A stretch of 64,000 nt of DNA from Marinomonas shanghaiensis (lineage in GTDB: Bacteria > Pseudomonadota > Gammaproteobacteria > Pseudomonadales > Marinomonadaceae). The position numbers and the translations under genes were made by a program. Shown here piece after piece: positions 8,679 through 17,212 of the stretch. The notes below the pieces were generated by a model. It saw only the letters and a program-made list of their open reading frames with translations. It was not told the origin of the DNA and searched no databases. The stretch is from the NCBI RefSeq assembly GCF_003259175.1, contig NZ_QGOK01000005.1, positions 248,001 through 312,000 on the forward strand, given 5' to 3'. Every line of letters begins with the position of its first letter. The stretch's first letter is position 1.

Positions 8679-9446
8679 TTAATCACACGCGCCAAGGCGT
8701 TTTGATATGGTGTTGGCGGCATTTTTTACTTGGTTTTTCATGGCCTCATAGACCTCATCGCTGGTTCGAAAAGCCGGAGCGGTGACACTGATCGCCGCGA
8801 CGGCTTCATGGCGCGAGTTGAAAATAGGCGCCGCTGCGCATTTTATGCCCATCTCATGTTCTTCTAAGTCGAGGGAAATGCCCTGCTCTCTGATCTGGGC
8901 CAAGTTGGCTTTTAGGGCATCCGGAGTGGTTAGGGTATGCTCTGTATGGCGGAAAAAGGCTTGATGTTCGATGACGGCTTGTTGTTTGTCATCGGGTAAA
9001 AAAGCCAACATGGCTTTACCAACACCCGTGCAGTAGACGGGGCCTTTTTTTCCGACCGCAGAATAAAGTCGTAAGCTCTTAGGGCTTTCCAGTTTATCGA
9101 TATAAATAACCTCTGCGCCGTCTAAAACCGCAAGGTGAATGGTTTCTTGGGTGCTGGACCACAGTTCTCGCATGGGGGCGGCGGCTACGTCTCGAATGTC
9201 TAAGTTTGCCCAGGTGCGGTGGGCAAGTGCAAGCAATCCATAGCCAGGATAATAGGCTTGTTTGTGTTCATCAAAACGCACCAAGCCATGCTCAAGCAGG
9301 GTATTTAGTTGGCGATGAGCGGTGGCTTTAGGCAGTTCAGAAAGTTCGACCAATTCGGCAAATCGCAGTGGTACTGGAGAGGTGCAAACGTGGTTCAGCA
9401 TGGTGAGTGCTTTGCTTAGAGATGACCCAGAATTTTTGGTTTCCAT
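8679..9446 (-). CDS. IclR-family transcriptional regulator
   Basis: A 255-residue IclR-type regulator. The N-terminal winged helix (about 8-70) includes FAELVELSELPKATAHRQLN, with the L-P-K-A-T-x-H-R recognition helix typical of the family. The C-terminal effector domain (about 80-250) has VIYIDKLESP, the conserved GVGKAMLAFLP and GIKCAAAPIF with SVTAPAFR. It is divergent from the CofD-like gene across about 150 bp and upstream of the DUF808 gene, so it could control either. Its effector is unknown. Confidence 0.88.
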   Translation of the reverse strand: METKNSGSSLSKALTMLNHVCTSPVPLRFAELVELSELPKATAHRQLNTLLEHGLVRFDEHKQAYYPGYGLLALAHRTWANLDIRDVAAAPMRELWSSTQETIHLAVLDGAEVIYIDKLESPKSLRLYSAVGKKGPVYCTGVGKAMLAFLPDDKQQAVIEHQAFFRHTEHTLTTPDALKANLAQIREQGISLDLEEHEMGIKCAAAPIFNSRHEAVAAISVTAPAFRTSDEVYEAMKNQVKNAANTISKRLGACD

Positions 9447-9598
9447 GGCGCTTCCTGAAAGTAATACGTGCTATTGTTTTAATGACGTTTTGCATGGCGA
9501 GCATTTTAGCATTGTGTATCATGGGAAGATAACATCAAGCCAATTTTAAACGTTTTCTAACGCTTGCTGGCGACTATTTTGATTTGTATGAGGTTTAT

Positions 9599-10783
9599 AT
9601 GACAAGCTCTTTACGTATTTGGCGTCGTATGGTGATGCCAGATCCTGTTCGTGTTCATCGTTATCAGAGTTTGCCGGAACAAGGGCCAAAAGTGTTGTTT
9701 TTTAGTGGCGGCTCAGCATTAAACAAAATTAGTCGCGTATTTAAGGAGTACACGCACCATTCCATTCATCTTGTGACGCCGTTTGATTCGGGTGGCAGCT
9801 CTGCGCGATTACGTGCTGAGTTTGATATTCCGGCCGTTGGGGATTTGCGTAGTCGTTTGATGGCATTGGCGGATGAAACCGTCATGGGGCAACCAGAAGT
9901 GTACAATTTGTTTACTCATCGGCTTCCTCAGCAAGCGGAGTTGTCCGTATTAAGAGCTCAGCTACAGCAATTGGTTGCGGGAGAGCATTCGTTGATTGAG
10001 TGCATTCCTAATCCCATGAAAGCTTTAATTCAAATGCATTTGGCCGTGACTCAAGCACGTATTCATCATGATTTTGATTTACGTGGGGCCAGTATTGGCA
10101 ATCTGATTATGGCGGGTGGGTATTTGAATAATCAGCAACAGTTAGACCCGATTGTCTTTTTATTCTCGCGCCTCGTAAAAGCGTTAGGTGAGGTGAAAAC
10201 CACCCTTGATGCCAGTTTGCATTTGGGCGTTGAACTCGATAACGGGGATGTTGTTTTAGGTCAGCATAAGATTACCGGCAAAGAAACGCACTCATTACCG
10301 AGTCCGATAAAGCGAATTTGGTTAAATAAGGGGCTGCGTAATATCGTGCCGACGAATCGTTATATTGCGGATGACCGCAAAGACGCCATTGAGGGGGCTG
10401 ATTTGATTTGTTATCCCCCCGGCAGTTTTTACAGCAGCTTGCTGGCGAATCTTTTGCCAGAGGGCGTTGGCCGTGCGATTCGTCAGAATGCTAATCCAAA
10501 AGTATATTTACCTAATTTGGGTATGGACCCAGAGCAGCAAGGCTTGTCGTTAATGGAAAGAGTGAAGCGCTTGATAGAAACCGTGTGTGCGGATGATCAA
10601 TCCGTCGCGTATTTCTCCGCTTTAGATTATCTGTTACTTGACGATAAATATGATTATGGCGACGTTGATGTTGATGCTTTAATGGCGATGAATGTCACTG
10701 TGATCAAAACCCCATTAATAATGGACAAACTGCATAAGTACGATGAGCGTTTAGTGACGAAAGCCTTATTATCGTTTGTTTAG
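9599..10783 (+). CDS. CofD/YvcK-family protein (possible GAK-system CofD-like)
   Basis: A 394-residue protein of the CofD/UPF0052 fold. The N-terminal glycine motif FFSGGSALNKISRV is followed by VTPFDSGGSSARLR and GDLRSRLMALAD. These match the nucleotide-sugar or lactyl-phosphate site of YvcK/CofD, whose members either transfer phosphate-linked groups to deazaflavin or bind UDP-sugars. It is longer than ordinary YvcK (about 320) and carries a helical insert (about 100-160), which recalls the GAK-system CofD-like subgroup. ATG 9599 is preceded by TGAGGT. It is alone on its strand, with no deazaflavin-pathway gene nearby, so the substrate is open. Confidence 0.7.
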   Translation: MTSSLRIWRRMVMPDPVRVHRYQSLPEQGPKVLFFSGGSALNKISRVFKEYTHHSIHLVTPFDSGGSSARLRAEFDIPAVGDLRSRLMALADETVMGQPEVYNLFTHRLPQQAELSVLRAQLQQLVAGEHSLIECIPNPMKALIQMHLAVTQARIHHDFDLRGASIGNLIMAGGYLNNQQQLDPIVFLFSRLVKALGEVKTTLDASLHLGVELDNGDVVLGQHKITGKETHSLPSPIKRIWLNKGLRNIVPTNRYIADDRKDAIEGADLICYPPGSFYSSLLANLLPEGVGRAIRQNANPKVYLPNLGMDPEQQGLSLMERVKRLIETVCADDQSVAYFSALDYLLLDDKYDYGDVDVDALMAMNVTVIKTPLIMDKLHKYDERLVTKALLSFV

Positions 10784-10948
10784 TTCGCACTGTAATTTGA
10801 TAAAAAGGTCTAGATTATAGTAAAGCAAGGGGAATTAACTGCATTTATGTTGATTTTGGTTACGTGAAATAACATTTTTGTGGTTTTAGAAACGACACTT
10901 TAGGTGTCATAGTATGCACCAGTGACACTTATCAAAAAGAGAAGGGTA

Positions 10949-11977
10949 ATGAGTACACGAGTACTGATTTGTGATGATTCAAAAATTGCGCGTAAGCAAT
11001 TAACAAGAGTGTTACCAGCGGATTGGGATATTGATGTTGACTATGCAGAGCATGGGGAAGAAGCGCTAAATAAAATATCGGCTTCCACGTTTGATATTTT
11101 ATTTCTGGATCTCAATATGCCAGTGAAAGATGGCTATGAGACGCTTGAAGCACTGCAATCTTTTGAGTCATCTCCGGCTGTGATTGTGGTGTCGGGAGAC
11201 ATTCAGCCGAAAGCGATACAGCGCGTAAAAGAGATGGGCGCTGTGGCCTTTCATAAAAAGCCTGCGTCAGCGGAAGAGTTGCGGACGTTGTTGATTTCAT
11301 TGGGGCTGTTCTCTGATGATGCGGCTGATCGTAATTTGGATCAATCCACTACGGTTATTGAGGAAAAGACGGCTGCAGAGCAATTTACTCTTAATGAGTG
11401 CTTGCAGGAAATTTCGAATATTGCCATGGGACGTGCTGCGAGTGTCTTGGCCGATATGCTGAATGTTTTTGTCAAATTGCCGGTTCCTCGAGTTAACATC
11501 TTAGAGGTCAGTGAGCTGCAAATGGCGCTGGATTATAGCGTCAAAGACGACAGTTGTTCGGCTGTTTCTCAAGGGTTTGTGGGTTCTGGAATTGCGTTTG
11601 AAACCTTACTGATTTTTAGCGATTCGAGCTTTCCAGATATGGCAAAGCTGCTCAGTATGACAGAAGTCATCGATTCAGTGGTCGAAGTTGAGCTGCTGAT
11701 GGACGTATCGTCTGTATTGGTTGGTCCATTTATTGATGCATTTGGTAAGCAGTTGAATATCGATTTTAGCCATAGTCATCCAGCCTTATTTGCGCAACAT
11801 GCGAAGGTGGCGGATTTAGTGAACATCAAAAAAGCCAAATGGAAACGTACGCTGGTGGTTGAGATTGTTTACGAAGTAGAAAATTATCAAATTAGTTGTG
11901 ACTTGATGATGCTGTTTACTGAGGATTCTGTATCGGTATTGGAAAATTTGCTGTCCTATTTGGTTGAGGAAGATTAG
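10949..11977 (+). CDS. Response regulator fused to a CheC-like phosphatase domain
   Basis: A 342-residue two-domain protein. Residues 1-120 are a receiver with acidic D9 and D10, phosphoacceptor D54 in FLDLNMPVKDG and the conserved Lys in FHKKPAS. Residues about 145-335 are a CheC/CheX-like phosphatase. The first active helix is intact as EISNIAMG (E and N conserved). The second is degraded (MDVSSVLVG, with D and S in place of E and N), so one catalytic centre probably remains. ATG 10949 follows AGAAGGG. It lies 4 bp before the PAS-GGDEF gene, so the phospho-signal probably feeds cyclic-di-GMP control. CheC fusions can dephosphorylate CheY-like receivers. Confidence 0.85.
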   Translation: MSTRVLICDDSKIARKQLTRVLPADWDIDVDYAEHGEEALNKISASTFDILFLDLNMPVKDGYETLEALQSFESSPAVIVVSGDIQPKAIQRVKEMGAVAFHKKPASAEELRTLLISLGLFSDDAADRNLDQSTTVIEEKTAAEQFTLNECLQEISNIAMGRAASVLADMLNVFVKLPVPRVNILEVSELQMALDYSVKDDSCSAVSQGFVGSGIAFETLLIFSDSSFPDMAKLLSMTEVIDSVVEVELLMDVSSVLVGPFIDAFGKQLNIDFSHSHPALFAQHAKVADLVNIKKAKWKRTLVVEIVYEVENYQISCDLMMLFTEDSVSVLENLLSYLVEED

Positions 11978-11981
11978 ACAA

Positions 11982-12941
11982 ATGAGCAGTAACGCAGAAG
12001 ATATTATGGAACTGCATTGGCTATTCGATATGCTTCAGCATATCGATGTGGGCTTGGTGGTTTTAAACGACAAATATGAAATCAAGCTCTGGAATAGTTT
12101 CATAGAAAATCACAGTGGGGTGAGTTCTTCTATTGCCAAAGGGCAGTCTTTATTTAATATTTTTCCGACGATTAATAGTAATTGGTTGCAGCAAAAATTA
12201 GACAATGTGATTGCGTTAAGAACGTCCATTTTTATTTCGTGGGAACAACGTCCCCATCTTTTTCCTTTTAAAAGCTATCGTCCTATTACTGGGATAGCAG
12301 AAAAGATGTATCAGAATGTTGCTCTACGACCGATTACCAATGCGGATGGTACGGTAAAGTACGTTTGCATGGTGGTTTATGATGTGACAGATGTCGCGAC
12401 GAATAAGGAATCACTCTCTAATGCCAATCGTAAGTTAGACTATTTAAGTAAAACAGATCCACTGACATCGCTGCATAATCGCGGCAATCTGGATAAAGTC
12501 TTGAGCAATGCTTTTGATGCCTTTAAACAGCGTGGTGGCTCTCATGCTTTGGTGATGGCCGACATAGATCACTTTAAACAGGTCAATGATCAATATGGTC
12601 ACCCCGTTGGGGATCAAGTGTTGCAAGCGGTCGCTAAGGTGCTTTCTTCTGGTGCCAGAAAAACGGATTTTGTTGGCCGTTATGGTGGTGAAGAATTCGT
12701 TATTGTGTTGCCTAATACAGACGCCGCTGGCGCGCTTTTTTTCTGTGAAACCGTGCGTAAGAAAATTGCTGAGATCAAAGTAAAAGTCGCTGATACTACT
12801 GTCTCTGTGACGATAAGTTTCGGTATATCAGAAGCGTCTCTGTCTGATAAAGATGTGCATGATTGGTTAAGTCGTTCCGATGAAGCGTTATACAAAGCAA
12901 AAGAGAGTGGCCGAAATCGATCTGTTGTAAGTGGCGTTTAG
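11982..12941 (+). CDS. PAS-GGDEF diguanylate cyclase
   Basis: A 319-residue cytosolic enzyme making cyclic di-GMP from two GTP. An N-terminal PAS domain (about 10-135) includes DVGLVVLNDKYEIKLWN. The GGDEF domain (about 150-315) has the active site GRYGGEEFVIVLP and the upstream DIDHFKQVND metal and substrate motif. An inhibitory I-site RKTD lies exactly five residues before GGEEF, so product inhibition is expected. ATG 11982 follows GAGGAA, 4 bp after the response-regulator stop. No membrane segment is visible, so input comes through PAS or from the partner receiver protein. Confidence 0.9.
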   Translation: MSSNAEDIMELHWLFDMLQHIDVGLVVLNDKYEIKLWNSFIENHSGVSSSIAKGQSLFNIFPTINSNWLQQKLDNVIALRTSIFISWEQRPHLFPFKSYRPITGIAEKMYQNVALRPITNADGTVKYVCMVVYDVTDVATNKESLSNANRKLDYLSKTDPLTSLHNRGNLDKVLSNAFDAFKQRGGSHALVMADIDHFKQVNDQYGHPVGDQVLQAVAKVLSSGARKTDFVGRYGGEEFVIVLPNTDAAGALFFCETVRKKIAEIKVKVADTTVSVTISFGISEASLSDKDVHDWLSRSDEALYKAKESGRNRSVVSGV

Positions 12942-12974
12942 TGGTTTCTAATAAAATTAAGAAAAGGTTACCTA

Positions 12975-13865
12975 ATGCGTAAAATACGTTCCCTATGTTA
13001 TGTCATACTCTTGTTGTCTAGTACGCTTCATGCGCAGTCTATACCAGAGATGGCGCCTGATGCTGAGCTGCCAGAAAATATGCTCGCGCTGTTGTCCAAT
13101 AATAGGTTAATCAAATTTAATGTGGCGCACCCAGATACGATCATAAGTCGTGTGTCATTGCAGGGGATTAAAACCCCAGATGAGCGTATTATTGGTATCG
13201 ATTATCGTGTTGCCTATGGTGTCTTGTATGCCGTCTCCAATACCGGTCAGGTGTACACTGTTAATACAGACTCAGGTCAGATGACAGCGATAGGTGAGCC
13301 TGCGCAACAGCTTGTTTTGGATGGAACCTTGTATGGCGTAGATTTTAACCCAGCAGCAGACCGTATTCGTGTCGTCACGAATGCTGCTGTAAACAGTAGG
13401 ATGCACCCTGAAACGGGTCTTTACGTGGACAATAATCCCGACTTAGCCGGTGTACAGCTTGACGCGTCGTTGCAATATAGCCTTGGTGATGTGTCGTATG
13501 GTGTCGCACCGCATTTGGTTGCTGCAGCCTATACTTACAACACAAAAAACAGCAAGTTGACGACGAATTTTGCGATTGATGCGGTACAAGGTGCTTTGGT
13601 TACGCAAGGCACGCGAGAGACCGATGTGAACCAAGTGTCCCCTAATACAGGCCGACTTTACACGGTTGGTAAATTAGCGACAGGGCCTGTGGAAGATGCA
13701 CATTTTGATATTGCTGATGTGACCAATGCGGCGTATGTGGCATTGAGAGCTCAAGAGCATTCCTCCTATACCTTATATAAGATCAGCTTGGATGATGCGC
13801 AGCTGATGAAAATCGGAGAGATCGCCTCAGGCCAATCTATAGTAGGCATTGCCATTGAACCTTAA
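12975..13865 (+). CDS. DUF4394 secreted protein
   Basis: A 296-residue exported protein with a signal peptide (about 1-21, ending LHA) and a DUF4394 domain. The hallmarks are GIDYRVAYGVLYAVSNTGQVY, LYGVDFNPAADRIRVV and the NPDLAG segment, which together suggest a beta-propeller-like fold. The biochemical role of DUF4394 is unknown. AAAAGG precedes the start by 9 bases. It is 33 bp after the cyclase gene, and its end overlaps the next gene by 11 bp, so the exported pair is probably co-translated under the same control as the two signalling proteins. Confidence 0.82.
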   Translation: MRKIRSLCYVILLLSSTLHAQSIPEMAPDAELPENMLALLSNNRLIKFNVAHPDTIISRVSLQGIKTPDERIIGIDYRVAYGVLYAVSNTGQVYTVNTDSGQMTAIGEPAQQLVLDGTLYGVDFNPAADRIRVVTNAAVNSRMHPETGLYVDNNPDLAGVQLDASLQYSLGDVSYGVAPHLVAAAYTYNTKNSKLTTNFAIDAVQGALVTQGTRETDVNQVSPNTGRLYTVGKLATGPVEDAHFDIADVTNAAYVALRAQEHSSYTLYKISLDDAQLMKIGEIASGQSIVGIAIEP

Positions 13866-14517
13866 TCGTATTTTTTTATTCTGTCTGGCGGCTATCGGTG
13901 GGCTATGGTTACCCTCTGCTTGGGCACATACTGTATCCGTTACCTTAACGTCGCCAGATGGCAAGCCGCTGGATCATAGCGCGGTGTTTTTTGAGCCTCT
14001 CTCGTTCAAAGCAAAAGCGGTCAGTAAAGATTTACCCGCGGTAGTGATTGCTCAAAAAAGACAAATGTTTTTGCCCGCTGTGACGGTGCTGCAAGCTGGG
14101 ACTCGAGTTGAATTCCCTAATCTTGATACGGTTCGTCACCACGTTTACTCATTTTCCGAGGCAAAAACATTTGATATCAAACTCTATCTTGGACGTGCGC
14201 CGTCCAGTGAATTGTTTGATCGGTCGGGTGTGGTGGCATTGGGATGTAATATTCATGACACCATGATCGCTTGGATAGTGGTGGTTGATACCCCTTATTT
14301 TGCATTAACCGATAAGGCTGGTAGCGTTACTCTGGATCTGCCTGCTGGGGATTATCATTTGAAGGTGTGGGACCGAAGACAACTGGATGCCCCAAATGAT
14401 GGGCAACGGATCACGGTAGCGGGTGATCAGACATTTGCTGTGTCCACTGAGGTGCTGGATTTTGATCCCTATGCAGACGTCACAGGGCAATCTGTTGAGG
14501 ATATGCAAGCCCCATAG
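13855..14517 (+). CDS. Periplasmic cupredoxin-like protein (methylamine-utilisation type)
   Basis: About 220 residues with a signal peptide (GGLWLPSAWA/HT) and a cupredoxin fold. FPNLDTVRHHVYSFS supplies the first copper-ligand His. GCNIHDTMIAWIVVVDTPYF supplies the Cys, a following His and a Met region typical of plastocyanin-like proteins annotated as methylamine utilisation proteins. A carboxypeptidase-regulatory-like beta domain follows (about 150-205). No ATG is available. TTG 13855, with AGG about 8 bases upstream, is the likeliest start and overlaps the DUF4394 stop. Role in electron transfer or copper handling is inferred from the fold only. Confidence 0.65.
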   Translation: MNLNRIFLFCLAAIGGLWLPSAWAHTVSVTLTSPDGKPLDHSAVFFEPLSFKAKAVSKDLPAVVIAQKRQMFLPAVTVLQAGTRVEFPNLDTVRHHVYSFSEAKTFDIKLYLGRAPSSELFDRSGVVALGCNIHDTMIAWIVVVDTPYFALTDKAGSVTLDLPAGDYHLKVWDRRQLDAPNDGQRITVAGDQTFAVSTEVLDFDPYADVTGQSVEDMQAP

Positions 14518-14534
14518 TCTCATAGCGCAAGATC

Positions 14535-14558
14535 GCCGATGTAGGGAAAGACATCGGC
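14535..14558 (+). terminator. Hairpin after the signalling/cupredoxin operon
   Basis: GCCGATGT (14535-14542) pairs with ACATCGGC (14551-14558) over an 8-base loop, 17 bp past the stop codon and followed by CTTTG. The T-run is short, so termination may be partial or bidirectional. Confidence 0.45.
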
Positions 14559-14607
14559 CTTTGACGCGAACAGCGATATAAGTTCACACATCTCTCTTTA
14601 TTACTCA

Positions 14608-15093
14608 TTATACCTTGGTTGTGGCGTACAGTGACTGTAAGGTATTTTTTGCTTTTTCTCCGAGTAGGCACATGCCTTCTGGATCAATTAGGATTCGGCC
14701 ATTCATCGCTTCTCGTCCGAGTAGCATTCTGTAGCCCATACTATCGCGATTGGTGAGTGTCACCTCTGCTTCCCATGTTTTACCGCCAAGAGAAAGAGGG
14801 ACGCGAATGACTGGGCGTTTTTCTTTGTCTCCACTGGAGCTTTTTATGACGCGCTGGTCAATGAGAGGCGCCTCACAATGCACGGTGACTTTGCGGTTCT
14901 TTTGTAATGGATGCACATCAAATCTTACCCAGTGCTCATCTTCACGCGTAAAGCGGACAATGTTGATTGCGTGCATGGAAGAGGTTTTCGCACCCGAATC
15001 AACTCGTGCTTTGATCGCTGGAATATCAAGAGAAGGAAATGCGCACCACTCGTCGCAACCAATGATCATTTTTGGTTCGTTTTGTTGATTCAT
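14608..15093 (-). CDS. Retropepsin-like aspartic protease (RimB/DUF785 type, 'ATP-dependent zinc protease')
   Basis: A 161-residue protein of the PF05618 family, often labelled ATP-dependent zinc protease but structurally retropepsin-like. The catalytic Asp is in VDSGAKTSSMHA. Further family blocks are VTLTNRDSMGYRMLLGREAM and a basic strand pair KNRKVTVHCEAPL. Family members commonly sit beside RimK-type ATP-grasp ligases, and none is present here. Cytoplasmic, with no signal peptide. The gene is convergent with the cupredoxin operon. Confidence 0.8.
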   Translation of the reverse strand: MNQQNEPKMIIGCDEWCAFPSLDIPAIKARVDSGAKTSSMHAINIVRFTREDEHWVRFDVHPLQKNRKVTVHCEAPLIDQRVIKSSSGDKEKRPVIRVPLSLGGKTWEAEVTLTNRDSMGYRMLLGREAMNGRILIDPEGMCLLGEKAKNTLQSLYATTKV

Positions 15094-15299
15094 AAAGAAG
15101 ATATTACCTTTTAAAATGAAAACAGAAGCTGGTTCGGAACGTGTTTGTCGTTGCTGTGTTTTATAACGTAAAACTCAGACTAGGTTAAGTCTTTATTCGG
15201 TTATCTGCTTTGTTGAATTGTCGATATAAACTCAAGCTATTGTAATCATGCTATCTGCAGCTAATATGGGCGTACGAAATTATTTTGACGGAGTTGTAG

Positions 15300-16220
15300 A
15301 TGAATGGCCGACTGATGAGAGAGCTTGAAGAGTTGGGAGGCGAAATACGCCCAGCGAGCTTAAAAAAATGCGATGAAATTGTCATTGAACAACCAGGCTT
15401 TAGTGCGACCATCGCATTATGGGGCGGGCATTTAGAAAGCTTTATTCCAGCGGGTCAAGAAGATCTGTTGTTCCAATCTGACAACCCTGGCGGTGAAGGG
15501 CGCTTTGGTCGTCGACATTTTGGTGTGCCTGTCTGTTGGCCTTGGTTTGGTGCTCATGAGACGCAAAATGATTATCCTGCTCATGGCTTGGCGCGATATT
15601 TTCGTTGGGAATTTATTGAAGCAGGTCGTTTTAAGAATGGTGATGTCAAAATTGTGATACGTTTGGCTTCGGAAGAGCATCCTTTAATTGAAGAAATGTG
15701 GCCTTTGGCGTTTGAGTTGCGTCAGGTGTTTCGCTTTTCCAGCAAGGGCTTTCGGATCAACTTTTCGTCAGCCAATTTGTCTGATAAGCCGATGCCAATT
15801 AGTGAAGCTTTGCATACTTATTTTCATGTATCGGATAATCAAACTGCGCAGGTCCATGGTCTAGATCAAGTGAGCTATGTCGATAAATTTGATAATGGCA
15901 GTCAGAAAGTACAGCAAGGTGTCATTACGCCATGTGATCATATGGACAGAGTTTACACATCGGCGCCAGAGGTGTGTGAAATACTGGATATGGGTCTACA
16001 ACGAAAATTGGTGATTCACACAGAAGGCAGTCACAGTACTGTACTGTGGAATCCAGGTGCAGAGCTCGCAAAGCAGCGCACGGATATGGAAGACGAGGAC
16101 TATCGTCGCTTTGTTTGTGTCGAAGCCGCGAATGCACTCAGTGATGCCTACGTGATTCCTCCTGGAGGCATTCATCAATTAAAGCTCAAAGTAAAACATA
16201 AAGCTTTAGTGACGGCATAA
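15300..16220 (+). CDS. D-hexose-6-phosphate mutarotase (YeaD family)
   Basis: A 306-residue aldose-epimerase-fold protein. HFGVPVCWPWFGAH, GLARYFRWEF, the catalytic-His segment EALHTYFHVSD and the late acidic segment FVCVEAANAL match the YeaD-type glucose-6-phosphate 1-epimerases. It would interconvert alpha and beta anomers of a hexose-6-phosphate in the cytosol. ATG 15300 has GGAG about 9 bases upstream. The gene stands alone and ends in a strong terminator. The precise sugar phosphate is not readable from the sequence. Confidence 0.87.
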   Translation: MNGRLMRELEELGGEIRPASLKKCDEIVIEQPGFSATIALWGGHLESFIPAGQEDLLFQSDNPGGEGRFGRRHFGVPVCWPWFGAHETQNDYPAHGLARYFRWEFIEAGRFKNGDVKIVIRLASEEHPLIEEMWPLAFELRQVFRFSSKGFRINFSSANLSDKPMPISEALHTYFHVSDNQTAQVHGLDQVSYVDKFDNGSQKVQQGVITPCDHMDRVYTSAPEVCEILDMGLQRKLVIHTEGSHSTVLWNPGAELAKQRTDMEDEDYRRFVCVEAANALSDAYVIPPGGIHQLKLKVKHKALVTA

Positions 16221-16254
16221 GCAGCGTTATTGAACACGTTTTTGCCAAGACAAC

Positions 16255-16292
16255 AAAAGGCCCACGAGAGTTACCTCTTGTGGGCCTTTTGT
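16255..16292 (+). terminator. Strong Rho-independent terminator
   Basis: AAAAGGCCCAC (16255-16265) pairs perfectly with GTGGGCCTTTT (16280-16290), and the inner AGAG/CTCT bases extend the stem. It serves the mutarotase gene and, because of the A-rich left flank, probably the convergent crc gene too. Confidence 0.85.
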
Positions 16293-16318
16293 TTATCGAC
16301 TTGTTTTCAAATCGAACT

Positions 16319-17095
16319 CTAGTCGATATTGTATTCCATGATCAGCGGTGCGTGATCAGAAAAACGCTGACCTTTATAAATGGTGCCGCCTTGGATTAAG
16401 TTTTTGATGCCAGGAGTGGTAATTTGATAATCCAAACGACCCCCTTCGTCTAGTTTCCATGCGCGTTCATAATCAGGCCACCAAGTATACTGCTTGTCCT
16501 GTTTATTCACTTGACGGAAGGCGTCAATGTATTCCATTTCATTGAATATTTCGTTTATCCACTTACGCTCTTCTGGCAAGAAACCAGAATTGCGTTGATT
16601 AACAAACCAACTGCTTACATCAATAGGAGAGCGCGCAACGTTAGCGGTTCCGCAGAAAATAAACTCTCGGCGTTTACGGCGGGTTTTAATCAGGTGATTT
16701 TTAAAACCTTCCATAAAGCGATATTTGTGCTCTTGTAATGACTCTTCGTGATTTGAGCCGTGAGGCGTCAAAAAAGCACCAATACTGACTTTATCGAAGT
16801 CAGCCTGAATGAAGCGTCCTTCGAAGTCGCATTCAGGAAAGCCCATGCCTGTCATGATGGCTTTGGGCATGGTCTTACAATAGATAGCAACGCCTGCTTG
16901 TTCAGGATTTTCCATCGAGTCAAAAAAATACGTATTGAACTCTGGCGGAAAGAAAACACTGTCATTTAGACTGCGTTCATCTGCTTGTATGTCTTGCAGA
17001 CACACAACATCTGGGTTCTGACGAACCATCCATTCAAAAAAGCCGCGGTCTGCTGCTTGTCTTATACCATTTACATTAAGGCTGATGACCTTCAT
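16319..17095 (-). CDS. crc: Catabolite repression control protein Crc
   Basis: A 258-residue protein with the exonuclease III fold but Crc-like sequence. [22 protein letters not shown], the [15 protein letters not shown] block, [12 protein letters not shown] and QYTWWPDYE parallel Pseudomonas Crc. Key nuclease residues are lost: the metal-binding Glu of LQET is Asp (D35) and the Asp of GDFN is replaced in CGTANVA (about residue 149). Crc instead acts with Hfq on A-rich mRNA sites to repress translation when preferred carbon is present. The gene is divergent from pyrE, the arrangement known in Pseudomonas. An active ExoIII is much less likely. Confidence 0.82.
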   Translation of the reverse strand: MKVISLNVNGIRQAADRGFFEWMVRQNPDVVCLQDIQADERSLNDSVFFPPEFNTYFFDSMENPEQAGVAIYCKTMPKAIMTGMGFPECDFEGRFIQADFDKVSIGAFLTPHGSNHEESLQEHKYRFMEGFKNHLIKTRRKRREFIFCGTANVARSPIDVSSWFVNQRNSGFLPEERKWINEIFNEMEYIDAFRQVNKQDKQYTWWPDYERAWKLDEGGRLDYQITTPGIKNLIQGGTIYKGQRFSDHAPLIMEYNID

Positions 17096-17212
17096 TTCTG
17101 GTCCCTACAATTCCTAGCCGTGTGTTATATTAGCACCTATCCAATGTTGGCATGGCTTCGCTCGTTCTTGGCGGCGCTTTGTTGTGTACTATTTTATCTT
17201 TCTGGAGTTGGC

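Noticed and set aside
10896..10910. Hyphenated palindrome GACAC-TTTAG-GTGTC upstream of the CheC-fused regulator
   Set aside because: Arms of five bases are short enough to be chance, and no matching regulator is suggested by the context.
16319..17095. Annotation as exodeoxyribonuclease III
   Set aside because: The metal-binding Glu and the Asp of the GDFN motif are replaced, and the remaining blocks and the pyrE neighbourhood fit Crc better.
16985..17212. Long N-terminal extension of pyrE
   Set aside because: It overlaps crc and its promoter, while ATG 17213 gives the usual 215-residue enzyme with a good ribosome site.
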